Positions 48,154 to 58,700 of a stretch of 64,000 bases of DNA are shown here, in pieces; the first letter of the stretch is position 1; each line of letters begins with the position of its first letter. Source of the stretch: DT-111 sp965263225 (GTDB lineage: Bacteria; Bacteroidota; Bacteroidia; Chitinophagales; Saprospiraceae); the NCBI GenBank assembly GCA_965263225.1, contig CBDHHG010000009.1:62001-126000 (forward strand), in the 5' to 3' direction. Both the position numbers and the translations under genes were made by a program. Under the pieces are notes generated by a model. The model had not been told where the DNA came from and ran no database searches. It saw nothing but the letters and a program-made list of their open reading frames with translations.

Positions 48154-49482
48154 ATGCTTTTAGAACAGATCATCATATATGGTACCGTCATTCTTTTTTG
48201 CTTGGCTATTGTCATGATCTATCTGCGGAAGCTCAAGCAGGCCTCTGATATTGTGGAGGCAAAGATTGAAAAGGCAAAGGAAGAAGGGCTCCATGAACCA
48301 GTCTCCCTTCACCCGGTAATTGACCTGAGTACTTGTATTCAAAGTGGGGCGTGCATAGAGGCCTGTCCGGAGAAGGATATCATCGGCATTCTTAAAGGTG
48401 GAGGCACTTTGATCAATGCTTCTAATTGTGTAGGTCACGGGGCCTGCTTTCACGCCTGCCCAGTAGAAGCCATCTCTCTGGTCATCGGAACGGAAAAAAG
48501 AGGTGTTGATTTGCCGCATGTCAGTGAGAGCTACGAAACGAACGTTCCTGGCATCTACATAGCTGGTGAGTTGGGCGGTATGGGACTGATCAAGAATAGC
48601 GTGGAACAAGGCAGCTCAGCCGTTGAAAACATGGTCAAACTAGGGTTCAAGAAAGATGATTCTACCTTGGACCTGTTAATCGTTGGAGCAGGGCCAGCAG
48701 GGATTGCAGCCTCCCTCACCGCCAAGAAACATAGACTGAATTTTGTTACCCTAGAGCAGGATACCCTAGGCGGGACGGTGTTTACTTTCCCTCGTTCAAA
48801 GATCGTTATGACCGCCCCGATGGACTTGCCCTTATATGGGAAGGTAAAATTGTATGATACTAGTAAAGGTGAGCTACTGGATCTGTGGAATGAGGCCCTG
48901 ACCAAGAATAATATCAGCATTCAAGAGAAAACTAAAGTAGAGGCGATCGAACGGGAAAATGGTCATTTTAAAGTTACTACCCAAAAGGGGGTAGCCTACA
49001 AAACCAAGCAAGTTCTACTGGCCATTGGTCGTCGAGGTTCTCCCCGAAAATTGGGCGTGACTGGTGAAATGACTGAAAAAGTAGCTTATCGATTACTTGA
49101 GCCAGAGCTCATCGCTGATCAAAAAGTAGTAGTAGTTGGTGGTGGGGACTCCGCAGTGGAGGCAGCACTGCAATTGGCAACGCAAAATCACGTCACCCTT
49201 TCCTATCGCAAAGACAAGTTTAGCCGAATAAAACCGAAAAACCGAGAACAGATTTTGGCAGCTATTTCAGCTGGCAACATAGATATGCGATACAATACAA
49301 ACCTGACTAAGATTGATAAGCATCTGGTGGAGATTACTGATCTGGATGGGGTTAGCAAGCAAATCCCAAATGACTTGGTCTACATATTCGCCGGAGGAGA
49401 ATTGCCCACTCACTTCCTCAAAAAAGCGGGGGTCAAAATCACCAAACGCTTTGGGTACACCGTGAAAAAATATTCTTCTTAG
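48154..49482 (+). CDS. Membrane-anchored ferredoxin-flavoprotein oxidoreductase (thioredoxin-reductase-like)
   Basis: The 442-residue protein has one N-terminal membrane helix (about 4-25), a two-cluster ferredoxin domain (about 60-112), and a thioredoxin-reductase-like FAD/NAD(P)H module (about 165-440). FAD binds at LIVGAGPAGIAASL and NAD(P) at VVVGGGDSAVEAAL. The redox CxxC of true thioredoxin reductases is absent. Both clusters lack the usual second Cys: CIQSGACIEACP has Ser and CVGHGACFHACP has His in that place, a pattern I recall from relatives of this family. It should carry electrons between NAD(P)H, iron-sulfur clusters and a membrane partner, most likely the diheme cytochrome b upstream. 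Confidence 0.82.
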   Translation: MLLEQIIIYGTVILFCLAIVMIYLRKLKQASDIVEAKIEKAKEEGLHEPVSLHPVIDLSTCIQSGACIEACPEKDIIGILKGGGTLINASNCVGHGACFHACPVEAISLVIGTEKRGVDLPHVSESYETNVPGIYIAGELGGMGLIKNSVEQGSSAVENMVKLGFKKDDSTLDLLIVGAGPAGIAASLTAKKHRLNFVTLEQDTLGGTVFTFPRSKIVMTAPMDLPLYGKVKLYDTSKGELLDLWNEALTKNNISIQEKTKVEAIERENGHFKVTTQKGVAYKTKQVLLAIGRRGSPRKLGVTGEMTEKVAYRLLEPELIADQKVVVVGGGDSAVEAALQLATQNHVTLSYRKDKFSRIKPKNREQILAAISAGNIDMRYNTNLTKIDKHLVEITDLDGVSKQIPNDLVYIFAGGELPTHFLKKAGVKITKRFGYTVKKYSS

Positions 49483-49522
49483 ACAAATATCGATAACCTA
49501 AAGCTAATAGGATAAGCAATAC

Positions 49523-51349
49523 ATGAGCATTAGGATCACACATATCATCTTCTTAAGTCTAGCCTTCCTTCCAGGCTTGTCCGCACAATTGTCTCCCGGG
49601 AAATTGACCCAGGCGCATGCGCATTTGGAAGGGATGTTCAAATGCACTGATTGTCATGTACTTGGAGGGAAATTAGATAACAATAAATGCCTGCAATGCC
49701 ACGAAGAAATACAAACCCTGCTTGACCAAAATAGAGGCTACCACAGCTCAAAAGAGGTGCGCGGCCAAGATTGTGCCAAATGCCATAGCGAACATCATGG
49801 CCGTAATTTTGACATGATGCGCTTCGATCAAGATAATTTTGATCATGAGCTGACGGGCTATGATCTGACCGGAGCACATCGCCGCATCGAATGCCGGGAT
49901 TGCCATATTCCGGACTACATCAATGACCGGGAGCTTAAAAAGCGGGAAGATACCTTCCTCGGGCTAAGCGAAGATTGTATCTCCTGCCACGAAGACGTTC
50001 ATCAAAATACCTTATCTACCAACGATTGCGCCAGCTGTCACTCCACCGAAGAATTTGCGCCAGCCACTTTCTTTGACCATGATGATACCAATTATCCCTT
50101 GGGCGGGAAACACCAAGAGGTGGACTGTATTGAATGCCATCAGAAAGAAATGCGAAACGGAAAGGAATTCCAGGTGTTTACCGGAATTCCTTTTGGCAAT
50201 TGTATTGACTGTCATGATGATGTGCACAAGGGTAACTTAGGCAATGATTGCAAACAATGCCACTCCGAGGAATCTTTTACCTCGATGCGTCGTGCACGCC
50301 GCTTTAATCACAACCAAACCAACTTCCCTTTAAAGGGAGCACACAAAAGCGTTAACTGCGCAGCATGCCACGACCTAAACCAAGCCTTGAATGAATTATT
50401 TCAAGATCAGATCGGGATCGCCACCAACGATTGCGTTGCCTGTCACGAGGATGTGCATGACAACAAGTTTGGCACCAATTGCGCAGAATGCCACAATGAA
50501 AAATCATTCCTGAGCGTAGATACAGATGGGTTTAATCACAACCTCACTGACTTTAGGCTTAAAGGGAAACACCAGGTAGTCGATTGTAGAGAATGTCATA
50601 CCGAGAGCCTGACTACCCCACTCGAACATAATGCCTGTGCCTCCTGCCATACGGACTACCATGAAGAAGAATTCATGGTAAATGGCACCAGTCCTGATTG
50701 TGCAGCATGCCATACTGAAGATGGTTTTGAAGGATCGCTATACACCATCGAACAACACAATGAATCCAACTTCCCCTTAGATGGTGCGCATTTGGCCACG
50801 CCTTGTTTTGCTTGCCATCTTAATGAGGAAAAATGGCGATTTAGAAACATTGGCGAGCGCTGTGTGGATTGCCATGATGATGTGCATGAGGGCTACATAG
50901 CCGCTACCTACTACCCCAATCAAGCTTGTGAAACTTGCCATGTCACCGATAACTGGACAGATAACCACTTTGATCACAACCTAACCGATTTTACGCTGCA
51001 AGGCAGGCACCAAACCGTCAGTTGTATGGAATGCCATGCCACAGACGCAGCATCTACTGAAAATAGATACGCAGGCTTTGTAGACACTCCAGATGAATGT
51101 GCAGCCTGTCACGAAGATGTACATGAGGGGCAATTCGTGGAAAATGGCATCACGGATTGTGCGCGTTGCCATGGCTTTAATGATTGGAGAGTGGAGGATT
51201 TTGATCACGATCAAACCGCCTTCAAGCTAGAAGGTGCGCATGCTACAGTAGCCTGTGAGGCCTGCCATAAACCGTACGAAGATGAAAATGGAAAAACTTT
51301 TGTCCAATACAAATTCAAGCGCTTCGAATGTATAGACTGCCATCAATAA
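49523..51349 (+). CDS. Exported 23-haem cytochrome c
   Basis: The 608-residue protein has a signal peptide (LPGLSAQ, cut near residue 22) and, by direct count, 23 CxxCH haem c motifs, from FKCTDCHVL near the N-terminus to ECIDCHQ at the very end. The chain repeats a unit of about 80-90 residues: two or three CxxCH, a CHEDVH segment, and FDHNLTDF-LKGKH-VDCxECH. This resembles concatenated cytochrome c7-type modules, with the extra His as second ligands. Such proteins form haem wires. The last codons overlap the start of the next cytochrome (TAATG). Haem attachment would need the CcsBA protein encoded at 55717. Confidence 0.93.
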   Translation: MSIRITHIIFLSLAFLPGLSAQLSPGKLTQAHAHLEGMFKCTDCHVLGGKLDNNKCLQCHEEIQTLLDQNRGYHSSKEVRGQDCAKCHSEHHGRNFDMMRFDQDNFDHELTGYDLTGAHRRIECRDCHIPDYINDRELKKREDTFLGLSEDCISCHEDVHQNTLSTNDCASCHSTEEFAPATFFDHDDTNYPLGGKHQEVDCIECHQKEMRNGKEFQVFTGIPFGNCIDCHDDVHKGNLGNDCKQCHSEESFTSMRRARRFNHNQTNFPLKGAHKSVNCAACHDLNQALNELFQDQIGIATNDCVACHEDVHDNKFGTNCAECHNEKSFLSVDTDGFNHNLTDFRLKGKHQVVDCRECHTESLTTPLEHNACASCHTDYHEEEFMVNGTSPDCAACHTEDGFEGSLYTIEQHNESNFPLDGAHLATPCFACHLNEEKWRFRNIGERCVDCHDDVHEGYIAATYYPNQACETCHVTDNWTDNHFDHNLTDFTLQGRHQTVSCMECHATDAASTENRYAGFVDTPDECAACHEDVHEGQFVENGITDCARCHGFNDWRVEDFDHDQTAFKLEGAHATVACEACHKPYEDENGKTFVQYKFKRFECIDCHQ

Positions 51350-53073
51350 TGGTTTTGCTGGGCTTGACTTGCAGCCTATTTGCACAGTCGCCCCACGGCA
51401 AAGATTTCAAGATGAATTGCGCGGCTTGCCATTCATCGGATAGCTGGGATATTCCTTTGGAAGCCTGGAATTTTGACCGGCCTCCTTCGCTCAAGATCGA
51501 TCTAGCCAATCGCTTTCCCAGTGATTCGCTACGCTTCAACCACAACGACACTAATTTCCCTTTAGAAGGGGGACACACAACTACCGATTGTCGGCTCTGT
51601 CATGAGGCTTTAGTTTTTCAAGAAACCGAAACCACTTGTATCTCCTGCCATACGGATCTGCACAATATGACGGCGGGATCGGATTGCGCCAGATGCCATA
51701 CCGTAGATAATTGGTTGGTAGATAATATTACCGAACTCCATCAAGATAATGGTTTTCCCCTACTGGGCATTCACGCCATTAGCAGTTGTACCGATTGTCA
51801 CATCTCGGACTCAGGTCTGCAATTCCATCGCTTGGGCAATGAGTGTGTAAATTGTCATTTACAGGATTTCGTCGCTACTACGGCTCCCAATCACATAGAA
51901 TCCGGCTACTCCCAGGAATGTATTGATTGCCATGATGTCAATGCCTTCGACTGGTCTTCGGAGAATATCTTGCATGACTTTTTCCCTTTGGTGAAAGGCC
52001 ACAACATTGACTGTATTCAATGCCATACGACAGGTACGTACGAAGCCATTCCTAGTGATTGTATTTCCTGCCATGAGATGGATTATGAGGTAGCTTTAAA
52101 CCCGGATCACAAGGCATTGAACTTTGGGACAGATTGTGCCGCCTGCCACACTTTAGACCTAGATTGGATGCCCGCGCAATTCCGAGAACACGATGATTTG
52201 TACTTCCCCATCTACAGTGGAGCGCACGGCGGAGAATGGTCAGAATGCATGGAATGTCATCCAAATCCTGCCAACTACGCAGAGTTCACCTGTACTACTT
52301 GCCACCAACGTGGTGATACCGATGATGAACACGATGGTGTCAATGGTTATGTTTATGAGAGCAATGCTTGTTTGGCTTGCCATCCTACGGGAAGTGAAGA
52401 CGATAACTTTGATCATAATCGGACTAACTTCCCGCTGGCCGGTGCGCACATCGGAGTGGATTGCAATAGCTGCCATACCAATGGCTTTGCCGGTACTCCG
52501 ACGGATTGTGCCGCCTGCCACACCATGGACTTTGAGCAAACGACTAGCCCAGATCACCAGCTATTGGGCTTCTCCATGGACTGTGCCGCCTGCCACACTA
52601 CCGACCCAAATTGGATGCCTGCTACTTTCGCTGATCATGACAATTTCTATGAATTACGAGGAGCGCATGCGCAGATTGCTAATGATTGCACCGCTTGCCA
52701 CAATAGTACTTTTACCAATACCCCCACTACCTGTTTCGGCTGTCACGAGTCAGATTACAATGATGCAGATGATCCCAACCACCGTCTAGCTCAGTTTCCG
52801 ACGAACTGTCTAGATTGTCACAATGAGAATGCTTGGGAACCTGCCAACTTTGATCATGATGGCCTGTATTTCCCGATCTATAGCGGTAATCACCAAGGAG
52901 AATGGAATCAGTGCACAGAGTGCCATACCACACCTGGCAACTTTGCCTTATTCAGCTGCATAGACTGCCACGAGCATAACGATCCGAACGAATTAGCAGA
53001 CGACCATCAGGGCGTAGCCAATTATCAATTTTTGAGCACAGCTTGCTATGTGTGCCATCCGAACGGTGATTAA
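51349..53073 (+). CDS. Exported 22-haem cytochrome c
   Basis: Read from the ATG at 51349, which shares its A with the TAA stop of the 23-haem gene, the protein has 574 residues; an ATG at 51328 would add seven residues. Signal peptide VLLGLTCSLFAQ, then by direct count 22 CxxCH motifs from MNCAACHSS to TACYVCHPN. Modules differ from the neighbour: several contain CHxxDY-N-PDH and YFPIYSGxHxGEW, the latter twice (near residues 290 and 505). That suggests internal duplication. Together the two proteins offer 45 haems. It probably lies in the periplasm or on the surface next to the barrel protein encoded 12 bases downstream. Confidence 0.93.
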   Translation: MVLLGLTCSLFAQSPHGKDFKMNCAACHSSDSWDIPLEAWNFDRPPSLKIDLANRFPSDSLRFNHNDTNFPLEGGHTTTDCRLCHEALVFQETETTCISCHTDLHNMTAGSDCARCHTVDNWLVDNITELHQDNGFPLLGIHAISSCTDCHISDSGLQFHRLGNECVNCHLQDFVATTAPNHIESGYSQECIDCHDVNAFDWSSENILHDFFPLVKGHNIDCIQCHTTGTYEAIPSDCISCHEMDYEVALNPDHKALNFGTDCAACHTLDLDWMPAQFREHDDLYFPIYSGAHGGEWSECMECHPNPANYAEFTCTTCHQRGDTDDEHDGVNGYVYESNACLACHPTGSEDDNFDHNRTNFPLAGAHIGVDCNSCHTNGFAGTPTDCAACHTMDFEQTTSPDHQLLGFSMDCAACHTTDPNWMPATFADHDNFYELRGAHAQIANDCTACHNSTFTNTPTTCFGCHESDYNDADDPNHRLAQFPTNCLDCHNENAWEPANFDHDGLYFPIYSGNHQGEWNQCTECHTTPGNFALFSCIDCHEHNDPNELADDHQGVANYQFLSTACYVCHPNGD

Positions 53074-53085
53074 CCAATCAAACCC

Positions 53086-54702
53086 ATGACACAAAAACAC
53101 ATCTATCTAATAGCAATCTTGCTACTGCTCGGGGGCTGGGTACAAGCGCAAGTGCTTTTCGAAAACGGGACGGTTTCCTTCCTTACTTCTCGAAATGTAT
53201 ATGTAAAGTTTACCTCCACTAAAAACCTGAATATTGGAGACACACTTTATCGACGGCAAGGACAAACTTTAGTGCCGGCCTTGGTGATTGCTAACAAGTC
53301 TTCGTCCTCCATCGTATGTTCGCCGATTAGTGAGCAAAAGTTTGAGGTAAAGGACCAAGTAGTAGCCGTTATCAGAAAAGCGGAGAAAAAAGAAAAAAGG
53401 GATATACCGCCAATTGCTACACCTGCACCGGATCCAACGACTAGCTCAATCAACAATGACCCAATCGTAAAGCCAATTGAGGACCGGGCTGAGGAGGAAG
53501 TATTATTCAAAGAAAAGATTAAGGGTCGGGTTTCCGTGGCGTCCTACAATAACCTGTCCAATTTTCGCAACCTGCACCGCATGCGGTACGCCTTTTCTTT
53601 CCGAGGATACAACCTCAATGATTCCCGCCTTTCTATTGAAAGTTATGTCACTTTCCGGCATCAATTAAATGATTCCATCCGGTTGAATGAGGCCCTTAAA
53701 GTATATGCTCTTTCTGCCAAATACAGTTTTGACAAGACGACTCATCTGACTTTTGGCCGAAAAATAAACCCAAAGTTTTCGAGCATGGGAGCCATTGATG
53801 GGCTTCAGTTTGAAAAGGGATTTGGCCATAACTTTAGCATTGGAGCCATTGCGGGCGCCAGGCCTGATCTACGCGACTATGGTTTAAATCTAGATCTATT
53901 GCAATACGGCGCCTATGCCAGTTTTGCGACTGCCGTGCCTTCCCGATTATCGCAGACGACCGTCGGGTTTATTGAGCAAATGAATAAAGGAAATACCGAT
54001 CGCCGCTTTGCCTATTTTCAACATTCCAGCACCCTGGCGAAAAATTTGCATCTCTTTGGTTCTTTTGAAGTCGACCTCTACGAGAAAATCAACGAACAAA
54101 TCAATAGTCAGCCACGTCTAACGAATCTATTTGCTTCTTTGAGATATCGCCTCAACCGTAGTCTACGGTTTTCTACTTCCTATGACAACCGAAGGAATAT
54201 AATCTACTATGAATCCTATCGAAACTTCATCGACCAACTGATTGAAGACGAGACTCGGCAAGGCTTGCGTTTCAGTTTCCACCACCGGCCTTTCAAGGCG
54301 ATTTCCTGGGGAGCCACTACTGGTGTCCGATTCCAAAAGAGCCAAGCCAACCCTTCTCGTAATCTAAATGGTCATCTTACTTTTAGTAGGGTCCCCTTCC
54401 TTAAAGCCAGGATAAGTCTACGAGCAAACTTCCTCCAAACCGATATTATCGACAGCCAGATCTTCGGCATTCGTGTCAACAAAAGTTTGATCCGCAACAA
54501 GCTGGATATCGAGTTATTTTATCGATGGGTTGACTACAGATACAAAATTGGCGACCGCGTGCTGCACCAGAATATTGCTGGTGCAAACCTCTCCTTCCGG
54601 CTCCAAAAAAATCTATCCCTACACCTGTTCTACGAGGGAATTTTTAACAATAACAATCAAATCTATCATCGCCTTAATGCCCGCATTATAAAGCGATTTT
54701 AG
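53086..54702 (+). CDS. Outer-membrane beta-barrel protein with N-terminal SH3-like domain, cytochrome partner
   Basis: The 538-residue protein has a signal peptide (GGWVQAQ, cut near residue 22). A small beta domain at about 25-105 (FLTSRNVYVKFTSTKNLNIG) looks like an SH3-type fold, then a Pro/Thr-rich linker. A barrel runs from about 140 to the end, with alternating aromatic strands and the terminal Phe (IIKRF) typical of outer-membrane proteins. It starts 12 bases after the 22-haem cytochrome. By position it would be the porin through which the cytochromes pass electrons, as MtrB does for MtrA/MtrC, but it shows no sequence similarity to MtrB that I can see. Confidence 0.75.
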   Translation: MTQKHIYLIAILLLLGGWVQAQVLFENGTVSFLTSRNVYVKFTSTKNLNIGDTLYRRQGQTLVPALVIANKSSSSIVCSPISEQKFEVKDQVVAVIRKAEKKEKRDIPPIATPAPDPTTSSINNDPIVKPIEDRAEEEVLFKEKIKGRVSVASYNNLSNFRNLHRMRYAFSFRGYNLNDSRLSIESYVTFRHQLNDSIRLNEALKVYALSAKYSFDKTTHLTFGRKINPKFSSMGAIDGLQFEKGFGHNFSIGAIAGARPDLRDYGLNLDLLQYGAYASFATAVPSRLSQTTVGFIEQMNKGNTDRRFAYFQHSSTLAKNLHLFGSFEVDLYEKINEQINSQPRLTNLFASLRYRLNRSLRFSTSYDNRRNIIYYESYRNFIDQLIEDETRQGLRFSFHHRPFKAISWGATTGVRFQKSQANPSRNLNGHLTFSRVPFLKARISLRANFLQTDIIDSQIFGIRVNKSLIRNKLDIELFYRWVDYRYKIGDRVLHQNIAGANLSFRLQKNLSLHLFYEGIFNNNNQIYHRLNARIIKRF

Positions 54703-54729
54703 AATCAAACTATACTATAATTCAAGATC

Positions 54730-55521
54730 ATGAAAAGATTCCAATCTATAATCGGCTTAACTGTAATCAGTATCCTGCTACTGTCCTGCGATTCCAAGCC
54801 GCGTATTATTCAAGGTCAACCGATTTCCACTGTCCAAGCAGGAAGCCCAAGCATTCCCGCCTGGGATGATCCCAAACCCTTAGTGCCGACTACTACTACT
54901 GCTAAGTCGGCAGTACATGAGGTCATCGTGAAAGAGATCCTGAATACGGAAAAGTATAGCTATCTGCTTGTAGAAGAAAAGGGAAATGAATTTTGGGTAG
55001 CTATTTCAAAGCGAGATGTCAAAGCCGGCGGAATCTACCAGTACAAAGGTGGATTATTGAAGAAGAATTTCTTTAGTAGAGAATTCAATCGCGTCTTTGA
55101 AACCGTCTTCCTAGTATCTACTATCTGGGAAAAGGCGGATCGATCGGGAAGTGGATCAAGCACTGATCAAACACATGCCAACATACAGAGCAGCCAATCC
55201 CTGCCGGATTTAGAAGTAGGTAAGATCACACCAGTCGCTGGCGCTATAAGCCTTGCAGAACTATTCGCTAATAAGGCCTCCTTTAACGGCAAATTAGTGA
55301 AGATTACCGGCAAATGTGTCAAGATTAATCCCATGATCATGGGTCGAAATTGGGTACACATTCAGGATGGCTCCGGCCAAGAACTTGATTTGACCGTTAC
55401 CACCTCCCAAGTTGTCCGATTGGGCGATGTAGTATCAGCAGAAGGAACTATTATCCTGGACAAAGATTTTGGAGCTGGATATCGATACGACATACTTATG
55501 GAGGAGGCTACCATCCAATAG
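54730..55521 (+). CDS. Lipoprotein with C-terminal OB-fold-like domain
   Basis: The 263-residue lipoprotein (signal ISILLLSC, Cys at about residue 20) has two beta-domains. One is at about 55-135 (HEVIVKEILNTEKYSYLLVE), the other at about 160-263: LVKITGKCVKINPMIMGRNW, WVHIQDGSGQELDLTV and GDVVSAEGTIILDKDFGAGY. The second resembles the OB-fold found in NrfJ-like or nucleic-acid-like proteins linked to cytochrome c genes. It is anchored in the periplasm or outer membrane and probably supports assembly of the cytochrome-barrel complex (inference). It starts 27 bases after the barrel gene. Confidence 0.75.
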   Translation: MKRFQSIIGLTVISILLLSCDSKPRIIQGQPISTVQAGSPSIPAWDDPKPLVPTTTTAKSAVHEVIVKEILNTEKYSYLLVEEKGNEFWVAISKRDVKAGGIYQYKGGLLKKNFFSREFNRVFETVFLVSTIWEKADRSGSGSSTDQTHANIQSSQSLPDLEVGKITPVAGAISLAELFANKASFNGKLVKITGKCVKINPMIMGRNWVHIQDGSGQELDLTVTTSQVVRLGDVVSAEGTIILDKDFGAGYRYDILMEEATIQ

Positions 55522-55716
55522 CTCTTCCTGTCAATTGTCTTAATCCGCAAATGCAATTTGGCGGATGCAGCCAAATTAGATTTACCGCAACCGTATATAC
55601 TAATTCAAGTCAATGACTTGAAGCCGTTTCCGATAACAAAGTATCACCAGATTCAATTTATCCTCTTTCATCAAAAGGGCCGTTGCTGGATGCGATGGTC
55701 TACTACCATTTTTAGT

Positions 55717-58700
55717 ATGAAGACCTTGAAAAGAATTGGCAATAGACTTTTTTCTACTTCAGCAGCTGGCCTCTACATGATCCTGTTTGCCATTGCCATT
55801 GCGGTCGCCACCTTTATCGAAAACGACTTTGGGACTAGCGCTGCGCAAAAGCTAATCTTCAAGGCTTGGTGGTTTGAGTTATTGTTGACGTTATTTGGAG
55901 CCTCGATTTTGGTTAATATCTTTCGATTCCGGCTTATCCAGCAAAAAAAATGGGCTGTCCTTTCTTTCCATGCTGCCATCATAGTTATTCTCATTGGAGC
56001 CGGTGTAACGAGATACTTTGGGTATGAAGGCATGATGCATATCCGAGAAGGGAGTGCCTCCAATAGCATATTATCTTTCGAAGAGTATCTCGTGTTTGAA
56101 GCGCAACATGCGGGGCAAAAGTTTGACTTTGCAGAGCCGGTGCTGTTCGCGTCTTTGGGAAATAATCACTTGAAAAAGTCCTACCAATTAGGTTCGCAGG
56201 AGGCTACTGTAGAAGTGCTCGACTTCATGCCTAATCCAAAGGAAAGTATGATAGAAACACCAGACGGACTGCCTACACTCAAGATCGTCATTGGTGGAGC
56301 TAATGGGCGAGAAGAATACTACATTCAACAAGGGCAGCGGAACAGAATTCGAGGTACCCTATTCAACTTCCGCGAACAAGAGGTACCGGGAGGATTCAAC
56401 ATCAGAGAAGAGGGGGGACGCATCTATTTCAAAGCTCCCACACCATATACCCAGCGAGTAATGGCCACGCAAACCTTAGATACGCTTGCCGGACAACAGT
56501 ACCATCCACTAGTGCTAAGAAGTCTATATTCTAATGGATTACAAGGCTTTGTCTTTGGCGACTATTCTCCTACTGCCAGGGTAGAACTGGTTTCAGAAGA
56601 TCGTAAGATGGCTAGCAATAGTATGGCTGGTTTGAAAATACGGGTTAGCAGTAATGGTAAATCTCAGGAACAGTTCATTTTTGGTGCCAAAGGTGTAGCA
56701 GGTCGTGCCAAAGTTTTTGAGTTAGGAGAATTGAAGCTGGCCGTATCTTATGGTGCCAAAGAAATACATTTACCCTTCCGTCTTGAGCTTCGGGATTTCA
56801 TCATGGAAAAATACCCAGGAACCAACAGTGCTTCTTCCTATGCTAGCGAAGTCACCCTCGTGGATACAAGAAGCGACCTACGCGAGGATACTCGGATCTA
56901 CATGAACAACATTCTAGACTACGATGGATATCGCTTCTTTCAATCTTCCTTTGATCAGGATGAGCTAGGCACCTGGCTCAGCGTGAATCACGATTGGTGG
57001 GGCACCTGGATTTCTTATCTAGGCTATGCCATCTTGACTATTGGCATGATGCTGACTTTCTTCCACAAGGGTAGTCGCTTTCAGCAGTTGGCCAGAAACC
57101 TGAAGCAAACAAGACAGCCTCAAAATGTAATGGCGGCATTTTTGATTGGTCTAGGGCTGACCTTTAGTGTCCCAGCTTCCGCCAAAACGCCGAATCCTAG
57201 CCTTCGAACTGCCAAAGCGGTAGCCTTGGAACACGCCGAGAAATTCGGACAGATAGTGATGCAGGATCACCGAGGGAGAATGAAGCCGATGAATACATAT
57301 ACTAGTGAGATTCTCAGAAAACTATCTAGGAAGTCCAGCTTGTATGAGCTTGAGGCGGAACAAATCATCCTGGGCATGGCCGCCCACCCGAAAAACTGGT
57401 ATGATGTCCCTTTAATCAAAATGGGCAAACACAATAAAACCAAGGAGGTATTGCCACAGCCCACCCAAGGCAATCTATTGGCCTATAGTGATTTCTTCAA
57501 TAAGGATGGGAGTTACAAACTAAGAGAACATGTACGCCAAGCCTACAACACGCCAAAGAAGGACCGTGGTGTATTCGAGAAAGAAATGATGAAGTTGGAT
57601 GAAAAGGTCAATATCTGTAGCATGGTTTTTTCTGGCAATTTCATGAAAGTTTTTCCGATTCCTAACGATCCCAATAACACCTGGGAAGCGCCAGGCGGCG
57701 GTCACCATCATGGCCACGATCACTCCGAAGAAAGCTATGCGGAAAGATTCTATGCGACCTATCTACCTGCGTTGCAAACTGCCATAGGTAGTGGAAACTA
57801 CCAGTTGTCTAACCGTCTTCTCAATGAGCTAGAACAATATCAGCTACAATATGGCGCCGAGGCCCTGCCCTCTAAGCGACAACAAAAGGCAGAACTGATG
57901 CTCAATCAGCTGAATGTATTCAGCCGCTTAGGAAAAATCTATGGCTTACTGGGATTGCTCTTTCTAGGTCTCTTGTTCACCTCCGTATTCAAACCCAGCT
58001 GGAACCTAAAGCTGCCCAATAAGATTGCTTACGGTCTTTTCTTCATGAGTTTTCTGCTTCATCTATTTGGTTTAGGCCTGCGCTGGTATGTCTCAGGGAG
58101 AGCACCCTGGAGCAATGGATATGAGTCTATGATCTACATTGCTTTTACTACCGTCTTAGCTGGAGTCATTTTTGGCCGGAGATCTTTAGGCGGTATGACC
58201 GCGACCAATATTCTTGCCTCCACAATTCTAATGGTGGCAGGACTTAGCTGGATGGATCCCGAGATCACCCCATTAGTTCCTGTACTGAAATCCTACTGGC
58301 TCACTATCCATGTATCCCTAGAAGCAGGCAGCTATGGATTTTTGATGTTGGGAGCCTTGATCGGAGCACTGAATCTCCTTTTCATGATTTTCCGGACACA
58401 AAAAAATGCGACCAATGTAAATCGAATGATCAAGGAAATGACACAGATTAGTGAGATGACCTTAATCGGTGGCTTGTTTATGATCTCTGTTGGCACCTAT
58501 CTTGGTGGCGTATGGGCCAACGAATCCTGGGGAAGATATTGGGGCTGGGATGCTAAGGAAACCTGGGCCTTGGTTACCATCCTGATCTATGCTTTCATCC
58601 TTCATATGCGTTTTATTCCCGGCATGCGAGGAGATTATGCCTTTAACGTAGCTTCACTCTTTGGCTGGGCTTCCGTGATCATGACTTATTTCGGCGTGAA

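Noticed and set aside
48160..48609. Minus-strand open frame of 149 codons
   Set aside because: Antisense to the ferredoxin domain of the flavoprotein, without supporting features.
51328..51349. ATG at 51328 as start of the 22-haem cytochrome
   Set aside because: It overlaps the upstream gene by 22 bases and lengthens the signal peptide without need; the ATG at 51349, sharing a base with the upstream stop, is preferred, though not proven.
52193..52789. Plus-strand open frame of 198 codons inside the 22-haem cytochrome gene
   Set aside because: It comes from the repeated CxxCH codons in a shifted frame; the haem-motif frame is clearly the coding one.
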